A program made the position numbers and the translations under genes. The notes beneath the pieces were generated by a model. The model was not told where the DNA came from. It saw only the letters and a program-made list of their open reading frames with translations, and searched no databases. A DNA stretch of 64,000 bases from Ursus arctos (lineage: Eukaryota > Chordata > Mammalia > Carnivora > Ursidae). Of the stretch, positions 1 to 11,691 are shown in pieces. Positions within the stretch are counted from its first letter, which is position 1; the number at the start of each line of letters is the position of its first letter. Where the stretch lies: assembly GCF_023065955.2 (NCBI RefSeq), contig NW_026622786.1, positions 52,499,438 through 52,563,437 on the forward strand, given 5' to 3'.

Positions 1-194
1 TTCAAGTATTTGAAGACTGCTTTCATGTTTTCATAGAAAATGATTCCCAACCAGTATCCATGGAATAAAATATTTATTCCCTGCATCTGTTTAACACTAA
101 TCTCTGAGGGGGTAGGAACATATTTGTCCTTGTCACGTTGCCGAGTGGGAGACAGAGTATCAGGGCTGTTAAAAAGTCTTGAACTCTCAGTCAC

Positions 195-400
195 CAACAG
201 GGGTTCATATCTTAACACTGCCACCAACTGGTTGTGTGACCTTGGAGAGAAGCTGAACCTCTTTCAATCTGATTTCTCACCTGTGAAATGGGAATAATGG
301 TGCCACCTTATCATGAAGCTTATGGGGAAGTAAAGGAAATAATCCAGGTGAAGTGTTTGGCAAAAGGAGGTGCTCCATAAATAAATGTTGCCTGATGAAG
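195..400 (+). repeat. MIR SINE fragment
   Basis: Carries the MIR core order: GTGTGACCTTGG, then CTCACCTGTGAAATGGGAATAA, then a decayed 3' part. Old and divergent. Confidence 0.6.
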
Positions 401-1197
401 GCATCTGCTCATTTTAGCAACGTTCTTTGCTAAAGGTACAACCCCAAAGCACAGGACACAATTTAGCCAAATTTTCTTCTAAAAAATTCATAATGCTCAA
501 AATTATTCAATAACTTAACATTTTGGTTGCTTCCTTTTAAGAGATTTGGGGAGACTGTTTTATAAGAAGATGCCAAGGTGCTTTTTAAAAACATCTGCAA
601 GTATACAGACATTAGTGGACAAGGAAAGACTGTCAATTTTAATTTTTATATTTTTCCATGTAGCACATGTCACTTTTTAAAGAAAAACTTACAAAATTAA
701 CTTTTCACATATTGTTTCATTACAGATGATCTTTTCCCCGCTGGCACTGTCCCTTCCCTGTGCCTGACGATCTGCATCAGTCCCTGCTGTAGAGGGTTCA
801 AAGCTAGGAACCATAGACGTCTTCCTTCTGTTCGGTGACACTGATCTCTCAAGGCTCACGAATGTACCTCCAGTGGATTCTTTTTTTTTTCCCATTGGGA
901 ATTACATCATCTGCCATCTTTTAAAGTTGGACCTAACCAGGAATCCAAGTCCATTTCTTTCCACTGTACACTTCTGCTGACATTGCATTCAGCCCAAAGC
1001 TCCCTGGTATCACAAGGGCTCAGCCACATCTGATGCTGCAGCCCAGAATGGGTCCTAAAAACTAGGCCTGCACCTCGTACTCCACTCTGGACTTCACTGC
1101 CTGAGTAGCCAACAAGGACCACAAATTCAACATACGAAAACTGAAACATCCCACCCTCTCCTTCCAAACGCACTTCTTCCCTTTAAGTTCTATCTTG

Positions 1198-1589
1198 TTC
1201 TTCTTTTTTTAAGATTTTAGGGGTGCCTGGGTGGCTCAGTCATCAAGCATCTGCCTTTGGCTCAGGTCATGATCCCAGGGTCCTGGGATCGAGCCCCACG
1301 TCGGGCTCCCTGCTCAGCGGAAAGCCTGCTTCTCCCTCTCCCTCTGCTTGTGTTCCCTCTCTCGCTGTGTCTCTCTCTGTCAAATAAATAAAATCTTGAA
1401 AAAAAAAAAAGATTTTATCTATTTATTTGACAGAGAGACAGAAAGAGCACAAGCAGGGGGAGCAACAGGCAGAGGGAGAGGGAGAAACAGGCTCCCCACT
1501 GAGCAGAGAGCCCAATGTGAGGCTTGATCCCTGGGATCATGACCTGAGCCAAAGGCAGACGCTTAACAAACTGAGCCACCCAGGCATCT
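1198..1589. mobile_element. Nested, oppositely oriented Can-SINE pair
   Basis: A minus-strand Can-SINE (tail TTCTTTTTTT at 1201, body 1413-1589) is flanked by a perfect 17-base duplication, CTTTAAGTTCTATCTTG, at 1181-1197 and 1590-1606. A second, plus-strand Can-SINE (about 1220-1412) sits inside its tail, flanked by AAGATTTTA on both sides. The two bodies meet tail to tail and could pair as a long hairpin in RNA. Confidence 0.85.
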
Positions 1590-1692
1590 CTTTAAGTTCT
1601 ATCTTGAAAGACCACCCAACACTATTATCACACTCTTAGAGAAAATCAGCAAGTCAAGGTGACTCAATCTCCCAGATGTCACTCAAACCTAC

Positions 1693-2013
1693 TGCTATAG
1701 ACTGAATGAGTGGGTGCCCTCCCCAAATTCATGTTAAATCCTAGAGCCAATGTGATGGTATTTGAAGCTTCTGGGAGGTGATTAGGTCATGAAGGAGGAG
1801 CCCTCATGGATGGGATTAGTGCCTTCACCTCACATGAGGACACCGTGAGAAGACGACTGTCTATGAATCATGAAGCAGACATTCACCAGACCCTGAATCT
1901 GTTCGCACCTTGATCTTGGACTTCTCAGGATCCAGGACTGAGAAATAAACGTTTGCTATTTAAGCTATCCAGTTTCTGGCATTTTGGTTAGAGCAGCCCG
2001 AAAGGATTGAGAT
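1693..2013 (+). mobile_element. MLT1A-like solo LTR (ERVL-MaLR)
   Basis: Starts TGCTATAGACTGAATG and keeps family landmarks: AATGTGATGGTATTTG, GGTGATTAGGTCATGA, GGACTTCTCAGGATCC, then an AATAAA signal and a terminal GCAGCCCGAAAGGATTGAG. Non-coding ancient LTR only. Confidence 0.75.
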
Positions 2014-2039
2014 GTCCACCCTCTTCAACTGAACCCTCC

Positions 2040-2290
2040 GCTACTGCCCTGTGCAGGCCCTCATCATCTCACACCTGCCTCCAACTGTGACTCTTCCAAT
2101 CCATCCTCCACGTAGCAGACAGTGATCTCTCAAATAAACAGAGATGGTGTCACCCCTTCACAGCTGCTCTCACAGCCTACGAGTTGTCTGGCACATGTTC
2201 TCTCCACTTGGAAAAAACTCCGTCCTTGCTCCATCCTTAGTAAGCCTTTACCTTACTGACCTTTTTAGACTCAATGCAAAATTGCCTCTT
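2040..2290 (+). repeat. L2-like LINE fragment
   Basis: Composition and phrases such as TCTCACAGCCTACGAGTTG and TCCGTCCTTGCTCC resemble antisense-type L2 remnants. Weak call, made by eye. Confidence 0.35.
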
Positions 2291-2341
2291 TTGTGAAAGC
2301 AGTCCTCTTTCTCCCAGGAGCAGGGTCCAGTAATCCCATCT

Positions 2342-2792
2342 GCATTCCTTTCCTGGGGCTGCTATTAACAATGTACTACAAAGTGAACCCTTTAGAACCA
2401 TGGAAGTTTATTTTCTCACAGTTCTGGAGGCTTGGTGTCTCTAATCAAGATGCTGACAGGCTCATGCTTCCTCTGAAGGTTCTAAGGCAAGATCTTCCCT
2501 TGCTTTTTCCTAACTCCTGGTGGTCGCTGGCAATCTTTGGTGCTTCTTGGCATCTACCTGCATCATTCCCGTTTTCGCTTCTGTTTCCATGTGGTGTTCT
2601 CCCTATGTCTCTACACGCAAATTTCCTTTTTTATAAGGACACCAGTCATTGGATTAGGGCACATTCTAATCCAATACCATCTTAATTTGGTAACATCTGC
2701 CAAGACCCTATTCCCAAATAAGGTCAGATTCACAGGTACTGAGGAGTTAGAACTTGACCATATCTTTTGAGGGATACAATTCAATCCACAAC
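2342..2792 (-). mobile_element. MLT1-like solo LTR (ERVL-MaLR), reverse
   Basis: Contains TTATTTTCTCACAGTTCTGG, ATAAGGACACCAGTCATTGG, CCCTATTCCCAAATAAGGTC and CAATTCAATCCACAACA, the reverse-strand landmarks of an MLT1-type LTR. The long plus-strand frames across it are chance openings. Confidence 0.7.
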
Positions 2793-4208
2793 ATCATCTC
2801 TGTGCTCCTCCTGTCATCCAAGCACATCTTGGACACTTCAATAGTAATATAATTATTTCCAGTTCTGTCACCCCAAAATTACTTTTATCTTTTTATCCCA
2901 AGTCATAGGCATACAGTAGTCCCTCAATAAAAGGTGAACTACCTGTAAAATGCTTCTTTCCCTTAGTCCTTTTCCATTTCATAGTCTATCTTCCTTTTCA
3001 CTACATCACAATTTCTAACACATTCACACATAACCATTTTTATTATTTGATAGTTTGGGGGCATGACTAAACAGCACAGTGCAGTACTGAGATACTACTT
3101 GTCACCTGTTTTCTGCATTGGCTTCAAATGGACATGTTACACACTGGACACCATCCACGTAAATCGTATTTACTAAGCTGATATAAAAGTCATTCAGAAA
3201 GAATGATAAAATGTATCTGCCGCTAACAGCTCACATACTCACATACATTTCAGATTGCCCACACATGCGACATGCGTGCAAATATACTCTATACATGTTT
3301 ACAGGAGATGTTGATTAACTGGGAAGATCCTTGGGTACAAATTCCAAAGAGGACAGTAATTCCAACATAGAAACAAGTTACACTACTCTATTCAAACATT
3401 AGAAATCGAATGGTTTCCCACCAAAATAACAAGAAGGCTTCCAATAGCCTCTCCCACCGCAGCTATCTCCCATTTCTCTAAAGGCATACAGATAGGGGAA
3501 GCGGTGTTCTTGGTACCCCCTTTTTGAACTGCCCCATTCAAAAACACACATTTCGCAAACACTACTTTCTTGTCTGTCCATATACACTAAAGAAAGTAGC
3601 GATAACATTCCACCTAATCTATTCTCCACAACTGCGAGAAATACAGAATTTCTGGGGGCTTTCCGTTGCCTGCAGTCAACTCTGTTCAACTCGAAAAATC
3701 ATCAGTACCGAGAAGATTAAGAGCCCCGGTACTTTAAGAGCCGAGAAGACTAGAGACAATGGCTGCTCTGGAGGAAATGGGAAACTGCGGAGCTGCAGGA
3801 AGAGGGAGGAGACGCGTCGGGGTGGACATGTCAGGAAGTGGAAACCCAGTCTGTTTAAAACTCGGCAGAGGTGGGGGCGGGGGGGCCGCTCCGAGGAACT
3901 GAGGAGCCGGGAGGTGATGCTCCTGGGCTAGCCCGGGTGTCCCAGGAAGGCACTGCTCCGGACTCCACCTGGAAGGCCCCGGAGAGCGGGGCAAGAGCGT
4001 GAAGAGCAGTGAGATTCCACCCGCACCCCGCGGGGCGAAGGGAGAGGGCGAACGCCTACCGCCCCGGAGAGGCGGGGAGGGCGGTGGGCCAAAGGATGCC
4101 GTCCCTCGCCCACGCGCTGAAGGAGCAGCTCCAGGCTTAGCCCGGGACGGAGGCGACACCCCACCGCAGGACCAGGGAGCGAGTTGGGGGGGGGGCCACG
4201 GATATACC

Positions 4209-4224
4209 TTTAACACCCGCCATG
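4209..4224 (-). CDS. LEPROT: LEPROT exon 1, coding start (Met-Ala-Gly-Val-Lys)
   Basis: Minus-strand ATG at 4222-4224, then GCG GGT GTT AAA G, immediately followed by donor GTATAT at 4208. This is the known LEPROT start, MAGVK with the next Ala codon split. The upstream 5' UTR is GC-rich and lies in a CpG island. LEPROT encodes a small four-helix membrane protein of endosomes and Golgi that restrains leptin-receptor surface display; the LEPR transcript shares this promoter and non-coding use of the exon (established knowledge). Position and orientation downstream of DNAJC6 match human synteny. The exon is very short, so the call rests on motif, splice site, CpG island and gene order together. 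Confidence 0.88.
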
Positions 4225-4320
4225 TCTCCTGAGCTGGGGCCGCGGCTGCTTCCGGCTTCCTGCCACAGCCCGGCTGCCTCCCAGACCCGGCCCCGCACCG
4301 CACAGCAGGCCCTGAACCCG
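4225..4320 (-). other. LEPROT: LEPROT/LEPR exon 1 5' UTR (approximate)
   Basis: GC-rich leader preceding the MAGVK start, with CAGGAGAC just before the ATG. The transcription start is not visible; the upper bound is an estimate placed before the tandem GC-box repeat begins. Confidence 0.5.
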
Positions 4321-4325
4321 CCCCT

Positions 4326-4815
4326 TCACGCGGAGCCCTGCCCGTGCCTGTCCCGATCCGCCCCGCCCCGCCACGCAGAGCCCCGCCCCTGCTTATCCAA
4401 GATCCGCCACGCAGAGCCCCGCCCCCGCCGATCCCGATCCTCCCCGCCCCGCCACCCAGAACCCCGCCCCTGCTGATCCAAGATCCGCCACGCTGAGCCC
4501 CGCCCTTGCCAGTCCTGATCCTCCCCTCCCGGACACGCACAGCCCCGCCTCTGTTTGTCCCGGATCCGCCACGCAGAGTCCCGCCCATGCCAGTCTCCTG
4601 TGGGTTCCAAGTTCACTCCAAACACGCACAGCCCAACCGCTGGGGTCTCGATCTCTCCCCGCCTCGCCACTCAGAGCCCCGCCCCCGCCGGTCCCGATCG
4701 CCTCTCCCCGTCCACTCAGAGCCGGATCCCTGCTGGTCCCAAGCTCACTCCCGCCACGCAGAGCCCCGCCCGCGCCACGCGAAGCCCCGCCCAGCTCGTC
4801 CATAACCCCGCCTCC
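4326..4815. repeat. Degenerate GC-box minisatellite, unit about 36-45 bp
   Basis: About eleven imperfect units of the form CCACGCAGAGCCCCGCCC followed by a variable spacer often ending GATCC or TCCCGATC. Units begin near 4328, 4371, 4409, 4451, 4489, 4532, 4569, 4667, 4711, 4756 and 4776. Nearly every unit carries a CCCCGCCC Sp/KLF box, so the array multiplies binding sites just upstream of LEPROT exon 1. Long reading frames on both strands here come from the repeat and lack of stops, not from a gene. Confidence 0.8.
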
Positions 4816-7800
4816 AGCGCGCAGAGTTCCGCCCCATCCCGTGATCCAGGTCCTGGATCCCACCCTGGAAAGCCACTCTCAGCGTGTAAACCCGACCTTG
4901 CGCCTGGAGCCCTCCTCCTAGATCCTGAGCCCTACGCGTAATCCCCTAACCTGCCACACGTTCAATCCAATCCGTCGGCTGGGGCCTCGGCTCCTCCCGC
5001 ACCGCTGAATCCGCGCGCATGCCAAGACACTCCAGCGCAGCCAACCCAGCACAGGTCCAGCGCAACCAAGATCCACAATTGCGGTTCCTGGCTGCAAGGA
5101 ATCTCTGCCCGACGGTGGAGAATGAGAAAGAGGGGAGAGGGAAGGAAGGGACACCCGCTTACCGGGCAGCATTATTCTCTTGAGCCCAGGCGTGCTTGTG
5201 TGTGGGCGGGTCTGCGTTTACCTCGCTGTGACTGCTGCTGAGTGGGACATGGGAGCACCAGGGAAAAGGCCCAGAGGACACATCCCTTCTGAAGATCTTG
5301 GCAGTTACATGGACTTGCCCGGCTTAATACTAACTTCAACACTTTTCAAACACTCGTTTTCTCCCTTCCACCCTGGCTTATTTAGAGAGACAAAGACCAA
5401 TAACCTCTTTTGCACCTGAAACTTTCATGAACCTTTAAATAACTATGATTCTTACACCTTAGGACCCCAAGTCTGCGGGTAACCAAGGCCAGTTTAAACC
5501 GCATGGGGCCATTTTGTACTTACTATTCCTCACAGGAATGGAGAGCTTTGTCTTGGTGGGGCCAATCTGAAAGAGACCTTAAGAGCCATTTGACCCAGTG
5601 CTTTATTTTACCTTTATGGAAAGAGGCTCAGAAAAGGTAGGACTTGCCAGCTTTTTGGAGGTTGGATTACAGGCCACTTAGCCTCATTGTAGCTGAGAAC
5701 TACTGCCCCTTTTCTATTGCTTTTTCTTAATTTTCAAAGAGACTGAAAGATAAAGGAGTTCCCCTGGCTGCCTGAGAAATACCAATTCTCACCACCACGA
5801 CCTTTCCGGATCCCCATTCAGTTTACCTTTTCAAAACTGTACTATGAATGTATTATTGTCTCAACACATGCTTATTTGTGAATTTGTTTTTCTAGCCCCT
5901 CCCATTTCTCCTCATAGATGTAAGCTACGCTCATTAAAAACATTGTGTTGCTAATACCTGGCTCACTGCAGACTCTTGCAGATCAGAATTACACTGCTGT
6001 GCTTTGTAGCCTGCAATCTACTCAAGATTGTTGAGAATGTCTTTTTCCCTCTTTTGAGTATCATATTCTTTCTAATACCTGTTAAAGCATTCAGGGGAAA
6101 CTGTCTATCTGCCAGCCATTCGCTGGAAGCCTGTCCTTTTTAGCTCCTTTACTATAATGCCAAGCTGCTCTCATGAGAAAGTTCAGACTTTTTGCCCCTT
6201 AATTGATTAGGGTTTTCTTTGGAGTCAAATCTTCCCATTTCCCTTTCTATTCCTGGGCACCCAGCAAGTGTCTGAAAAGCCATAAACAAAGGTTTGCTGG
6301 AGCCTTCCAAGTCAGCCTGAGGACAGTCCCACAGAAGGGAAGTGATTTTGGAGAAAAGTGACATTACCTCAGAGGTACAGCTTGGTTGGAGTGCCTTAAG
6401 CTTAGCAGTAAGAAATTGAAAGATGGTGAGAAGCAAAAAGATGAGGTGTTTGCTCAGGGAATCAGAAAAATGCAGAGACAGTATTCATCTCTAAATTAGG
6501 CTTCTGGAACTAATTTCTAAGTATGTGTGGGAGGTGGTGGGGGTGGGGTAGGGAAGACTTCCCACACAACACCAAGCAATTCTTGGACACCAACAGGGTG
6601 TCCTACAATTTAGTTCAATTTTGACACTATCTACCTGGAGATAGCATCAAATTCCACAGGTTAAGGGTTTAGTCCTACAGGACTCTGCACCTCTCACTTT
6701 CCGACGCCAGTCACAAGCCAGGTTGTTACCTATGCTTCTGACCTACCTCAGACTTGAGACACCATTTGTAAGCCCAGGTTGCTACCTGTTCTTCTGATGG
6801 ACTGGCTATAAATCAGAGGCTCCCAGGACCTCCTCCTGTTTGATTAAAGAAACTCAACCATCCCCTGAGAAAATCTGCTTTTGTGAGATGTTGCACTGAA
6901 AAATTGTTCTTCCACTTACCCATTCCATGTTTCCTCAAGAATAAAAGAGTCACCAAAAAAGAAAGTAAAACCTTAGGAGCTGAAACCTACCCCCAACTTG
7001 GATGTTTAAGATCCATGTCCTCCGACATGCTGCCTAGGACTTCAGTGAATCACTTTAGATAAACTGTCATATTCTCTCCTGGCATTGAATTCCCTCATAC
7101 TGTGAACTGGGTTATATTATCTCTATCTTGCAGATGGGAAGACCGAGGCTCAAATAGTAACTAGTGAGTAGAGAAGCTGAGATAAAACCCAAAACCATTC
7201 AACTCTACAGTCAGTCAGCACTTGTACTACTCCCTCTAAATCTGTTGCAGTAATTAGAAAAACAGCAACCTCCTATGTTTACAGGGCAATCAAGTCCATT
7301 TGTTCATTTTTATTTGCCCTTACATATCTATTAGTATCTGGCATTCAGTTTACACAAAATATTGGCTGGATTAACAAAAATTAGTAAGTTCACCATTCAC
7401 AGTACCATCGTATGGTCACACATGCAAGATAGATGCCCTGGATCCATCCGCACTGGGGTAGGCTCTCAAATCACTGCTTAAGTGAAATCCAAGGGTGATA
7501 CAACCACTGAAATCAGTCAATGTTAGTTTCCCTCCCTAACTCTCAACCACTGCTTTTCACACAGCCATTCCCTTTATAGAAACTACAATTCAAATCTCTG
7601 CCATTTTACGCAGGCAGATCTCTGCCATTTGAAGGATTTAGAAATAAGGGCCAAGGCACAAATTTCTTTTGAAGCTTTTTTCTATGTGTGTGATTCACTC
7701 CCCACAACCCAAGGTTTCAGTGTAATTCCAGCCCCAATACTGGCCTGCAGTGATCTACTTTGTCCTATAGACTATCAGCGACAAAGACAACAGCTCCTAT

Positions 7801-7909
7801 TTCGTGAGAACTCACTTGATAGCAGTTTATATACGGTCCCTAATTCCTCCATTGCAGGGTTGCCGCAATTATCTCTATTGTGCAGGTCATAAAATTAAGC
7901 CTTAGTTTA

Positions 7910-8185
7910 GGGGCGCCTGGGTGGCTCAGCCGTTAAGCGTCTGCCTTCGACTCAGGTCATGATCCCAGGGTCCTGGGATCGAGCTCTGCATCGAGCCCCC
8001 CATCGAGCCCCCCATTGAGCCCCACATCAAGCCCCACATCGAGCCCCACATCAAGCCCCGCAGCAGGCGTCCCGCTCAACGAGAAGCCTGCTTCTCCCTT
8101 TCCCACTCCCCATGCTGGTGTTTCCTCTCTCGCTGTGTCTCCCTCTGTCCAATAAATAAATTAAAATCTTAAAAAAAAAAAAAAA
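7910..8185 (+). mobile_element. Can-SINE with internal 12-bp tandem expansion
   Basis: tRNA-Lys-derived head (GGGCGCCTGGGTGGCTCAG), body, AATAAATT-AAAATCTT and A-tail. Flanked by ATTAAGCCTTAGTTTA at 7894-7909 and about 8186-8201. Between 7981 and about 8063 the normally single GATCGAGCCCCACATC region is expanded to about seven 12-base units (GAGCCCCACATC and variants). Confidence 0.9.
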
Positions 8186-8580
8186 ATTAAGCCTTAGTTT
8201 AAGAAACTTGTTGACTATGACAGCCCTTAAGTAGAAAAACCAGGATTTAAACACAGTCTTCTGGTCTCAAACCAACACTGTACCATTATGCCAAACACTG
8301 TGGTTTGTTTTTAGAATAACCAAAATCTATTTACTTGACCTAAATTCCCCCATAGATGTTTCCAGCAGGGAAACTGTCCTGTTGCTGTGATAACTGTTTC
8401 TGGTAGTCAACGTTTGTGTTCACTCCTTACACAATGGTGTTTCATCAGCAGTATTAGAATCCAACTTGGACGTTCTTCCAGACAGTACAGGGATGACTCA
8501 AATTGCCAATCAAATGCTTTTGATTGGCAAAATGTGCTTCCAAATGAACATGATGCTTCTATCCTTAAACACTAAAATAT

Positions 8581-8948
8581 AGTTGACCCTCGAACAATAC
8601 AGGTTTGACCTGTACAGGTTCAATTATACATGGATTTTTTCAATAAATACAGCACAGTACTGTAAATATATTTTCTCTTCCTTGTGATTTTCTTAACATT
8701 TTCTCTTCTCTAGCTTAGTTTATTGTATGAATACAGTATTCTGTAATACAGAACATTATACGTTATACTGTATTATATACATATACATACAAAATATCTA
8801 TCAATCGACTTTATGTTATCAGTAAGGCTCCTGGTCAACAGTAGGCTGTTAGTAGTTAAGTTTTTGCGGAGGCAAAAGTTATACATGGATTTCTGACTGC
8901 GTGGAAGGTCAGAAACCCTAATCCCCGCACTTTTCAGGGGTCAGCTGT
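8581..8948 (+). mobile_element. Tigger-type (TcMar) DNA transposon, non-autonomous
   Basis: Terminal inverted repeats: left GTTGACCCTCGAACAATAC, right CTTTTCAGGGGTCAGCTGT. The internal AATAAATACAGCACAGTAC and GGTCAACAGTAGGCTGTTAG are familiar Tigger-derived phrases. Subfamily not assigned. Confidence 0.7.
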
Positions 8949-9319
8949 GTCTGTTTTTGACAAAGTCCCAGACTCCCAGGATCAATCCTTTTGTCTCAGC
9001 ATGCAAATATATCTTTGAAAATACATTAATATTCTATCTAGGAGACCAGGATTTCTATGCTGATTCTTTTTGAAACATAGTGTTTATGTAGCATGATCCA
9101 AAGTAAATGTGTGTGTGTGTTTGTGTGTGTAGGGGAAAGGGCAGTACGGAGTGGTTAAGGTATAAATCCAGAAATCCTCTCAGATTACATTTGCAAGTGT
9201 ATTAAATGCTTTTCATACTCTTGTCTCATAACTTTTCTTAAAAGTGAATCACGTCAGAAGATATAACTCAAACTTGTCATTAAATTCCTATAAGCGCAAA
9301 AATAACTTAGGTTTCTACA

Positions 9320-11589
9320 AATATTTTTGAGCCTTTTAATATACATTACAAATATTTTAGACCAATCACATTTTGTTGTGTGTAACATATTTACAAAACA
9401 GAAAATATATTACAATAAACATGAATGAAACAGTGAATCTGATTAACAACAGGCTTTGTCACAACCAGATATTTAAAAGGAATGCAAAACCCTGTTGGTC
9501 TGCATATGTTAAGAGTTTTGAGATAAATAGGGGTCCAGAATTATAATGTATCTGGAAAAGAGATGAAGGAAATCCCAAATTTAATAAGTTAGCTAAGATT
9601 CTTTCTCATTGCTAATTATATAATGTTTAATGATGTTTTATACTGTGAACATTGATGAATTACCCAAACATGATACAAAGCTAATATAGTTCTATCATTT
9701 CAAAATGTACGTGACATTCACATAATATCCTTTTAATTATTATTATATACTGTAGTTCACACAATATCTACAAATGTGAATGAGAAAAAAAAAAAAAACC
9801 AGGTCACAGCAACATGTCTCACATTCCAATTTTAAATAAGACAAGCACATACTGGATCAAACATTATTTCATAATACGTTAATAAATAACACCTAGTTCG
9901 TTATGGTTACCTTGAACAGTTTACAGCTGTATATTTAAAAAGAGAACATTTTCTGCGAGTTTCACATTGTCAGTAAAGGGTAAAATAAATAACAAACATA
10001 ACAAAAAAAGGAAGGAAGAGAAAGAAAGCAAGAAAGTGAGCAAGCAAGAAAGAAAGAGTTAGTTCTATACAGAACATAAAGTATTTTTGACATGCTGCTT
10101 TTCTGGTACAGTTTGCCACAAGAAAATTAAAATAGAAACAAAAAAATGATTGTCTTTTAAAAACAACTTTTGAAAGCTTTTCACAATATTGAGCATGAAC
10201 CTTTTAAGATCAGCATGGAAATCTTTTTGCCCATCCGCTTTGCATATATATACTACGCACATCGTGAATGTGCACACCCAGAGAGACTTCCTGAAGTCAC
10301 GGGATAGCAACCGCTGACCCCTCAAACTGAGACACAGCCAAAACACTGGACTGAAATCCGACCAGTGTGAATTCTGCAAAGGTCTCCTTCTCGCTTTGCT
10401 TTCACAGATGTCCCTGTGGGAATGCTATTCCTGTGGACCCCCAGCTACTTTGAAACAATAAATCCCACTGTGATAATCCAAGGGATCCAGTTTCAACAAC
10501 AGGCGGGAGGGGAACACAGTTCCTCCAGGCAAAGCCTGACAAGCCATCTGACTCGGTGGGAAGGTGAATACAGCACTCCCGCCACAACTGCGCCTACCGC
10601 ATTACTCGTGTTCATTGTGGGTTTTCTACGCTCTCACCACAACTGCTCACACACCTAGAGGACAGAGACTCTTTACTGGATGATGGTCCTGATACACTGT
10701 GACTATGCCAGACTGCCTCGCAACCCGTTTCCAGCTAAGAACGTTTTCTTGACTAAGCAAAAGGAAGAGCGTGAAGCCTTATGGCAAAATTGTTAAGTTT
10801 CTTTCAAATCAGGTTTAGAGTTGAATTACATCATTAGGACATTTTCTTTAAGCAACCACAGTTTTCTAAAGGGAGAGGAAGGTAGCAGCCCAACTTTCTG
10901 ACCAGGAACAAAGATTTCTATCTCCATAGAGTTCCCTGTTTTCTTTAGTCAGCATTTCCATGAAGTTTTAGCTTATCCAGGAAGAACTGGCAATCACTGG
11001 ATTGTAATACAATCACTTCCCACAGTTCAAGTTCTTTCACATCAGTTAGTTCTCTTGACCAAAACAAGTATACAGTATTATGCTAAAGACCATTGTAAAT
11101 TTCCATAAAAATAAAATACTCGGTGGTTGTGTTCCTAGAATCTATGTAAAGCCATGGCTCAAATTACATCTTTCCAAGAAAATCTTAAAACCATTAGTTA
11201 AAATCCATCATGTAATCCAGTTATCGTAGCTTTTGCTCATTAATCCTGTTCTCAGACAATGAGATGGGTGTTATGCCTTTGGTGGCCTCTGTTTTCCATT
11301 TCCCCACAAAATGCTGAGTCAGCTCCCCAGAGGACAGGCTGGAATGTTGTAACTCCACAAGGTCGTCTGACTAAAAGTTCCTCCCCTGCTTTGGACTTTT
11401 TAATGGTAGGGACTTGAGGAAACAAACATCCACATTCTTTATCAATGAGGAAGTAATTCACGAGTAATTTAACAGTTTAGTACTGGATACATGTTACTGG
11501 AGTTTTGGGTTCACCTGTGAAAACTTCGAAATTGTGACGCACACTAAGCATTAGCACAGGTCTGCAGCAGAGATGGGAAAGCTCATAAG
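9320..11589 (-). other. DNAJC6: DNAJC6 3' UTR (approximate)
   Basis: About 2.3 kb of AT-rich sequence after the stop with no recognisable interspersed repeat, unlike its flanks, as expected for a selected 3' UTR. No AATAAA hexamer was seen on the minus strand, but ATTAAA occurs at about 9335-9340, and also near 9625 and 9733. The distal ATTAAA is my choice for the end. A purine-rich GAAA/GCAAG tract lies at about 10009-10058. The end point is inferred. Confidence 0.5.
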
Positions 11590-11691
11590 TTAATACAAGG
11601 GCTTTTGACCTTGATTTTCAAATTCAGACCAGGCATCATTGAGCTCCATGAAAATCATCTTTGCATATTGTTCATAGGGCTGCCCGGTAGC
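11590..11691 (-). CDS. DNAJC6: DNAJC6 exon 19, terminal coding part
   Basis: Encodes [19 protein letters not shown] and [14 protein letters not shown], then a TAA stop at 11590-11592. This is the last J-domain helix and the conserved C-terminus. Acceptor TTTTCTGCAG. The 3' untranslated region follows without an intron. Confidence 0.97.
   Translation of the reverse strand, partial: ATGQPYEQYAKMIFMELNDAWSEFENQGQKPLY

Larger units (their letters stand above)
1..3734 (-). other. LEPROT: LEPROT intron 1 (5' part), non-coding with repeats
   Basis: Downstream of LEPROT exon 1 in its transcription direction and running off the left edge. Holds MIR, paired Can-SINEs, MLT1-type LTRs and an L2-like stretch, listed separately. 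LEPROT exon 2 was looked for and not found. Positions 401-1180 and 2800-3730 show nothing I can name. Confidence 0.6.
3735..5170. promoter_or_regulatory. CpG island promoter of LEPROT/LEPR
   Basis: CpG-dense, GC-rich segment standing out from AT-rich flanks. It contains the LEPROT first exon and many CCCCGCCC/GGGGCGGGG boxes suited to Sp/KLF factors. No TATA box was seen near the expected start, in keeping with a housekeeping-type promoter. Human LEPROT and LEPR share this promoter (established knowledge). Confidence 0.85.
5171..9319. other. DNAJC6-LEPROT intergenic region
   Basis: About 4-5 kb between the DNAJC6 3' end and the LEPROT CpG island, similar in size to human. Contains a Can-SINE (7910-8185) and a Tigger-type element (8581-8948). 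A possible L2 scrap lies near 5870-5990. No gene seen. A GT-rich microsatellite is at about 9109-9131. Confidence 0.6.

Noticed and set aside
2293..2770. 130-codon plus-strand frame
   Set aside because: Falls in a reverse MLT1-type LTR; no family resemblance.
1..3734. LEPROT exon 2 within the window
   Set aside because: No minus-strand segment matching the known next residues with an acceptor site was found left of exon 1.
3734..4863. Long minus-strand open frames (284 and 156 codons) and plus-strand frames in the CpG island
   Set aside because: Stop-poor GC-rich DNA and the tandem GC-box repeat explain them; repetitive Arg/Gly/Trp-rich products have no domain and lack splice or conservation support.
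7910..7985. tRNA-Lys-like heads of the Can-SINEs as tRNA genes
   Set aside because: They continue into SINE bodies with A-tails and lack an intact tRNA cloverleaf 3' half.
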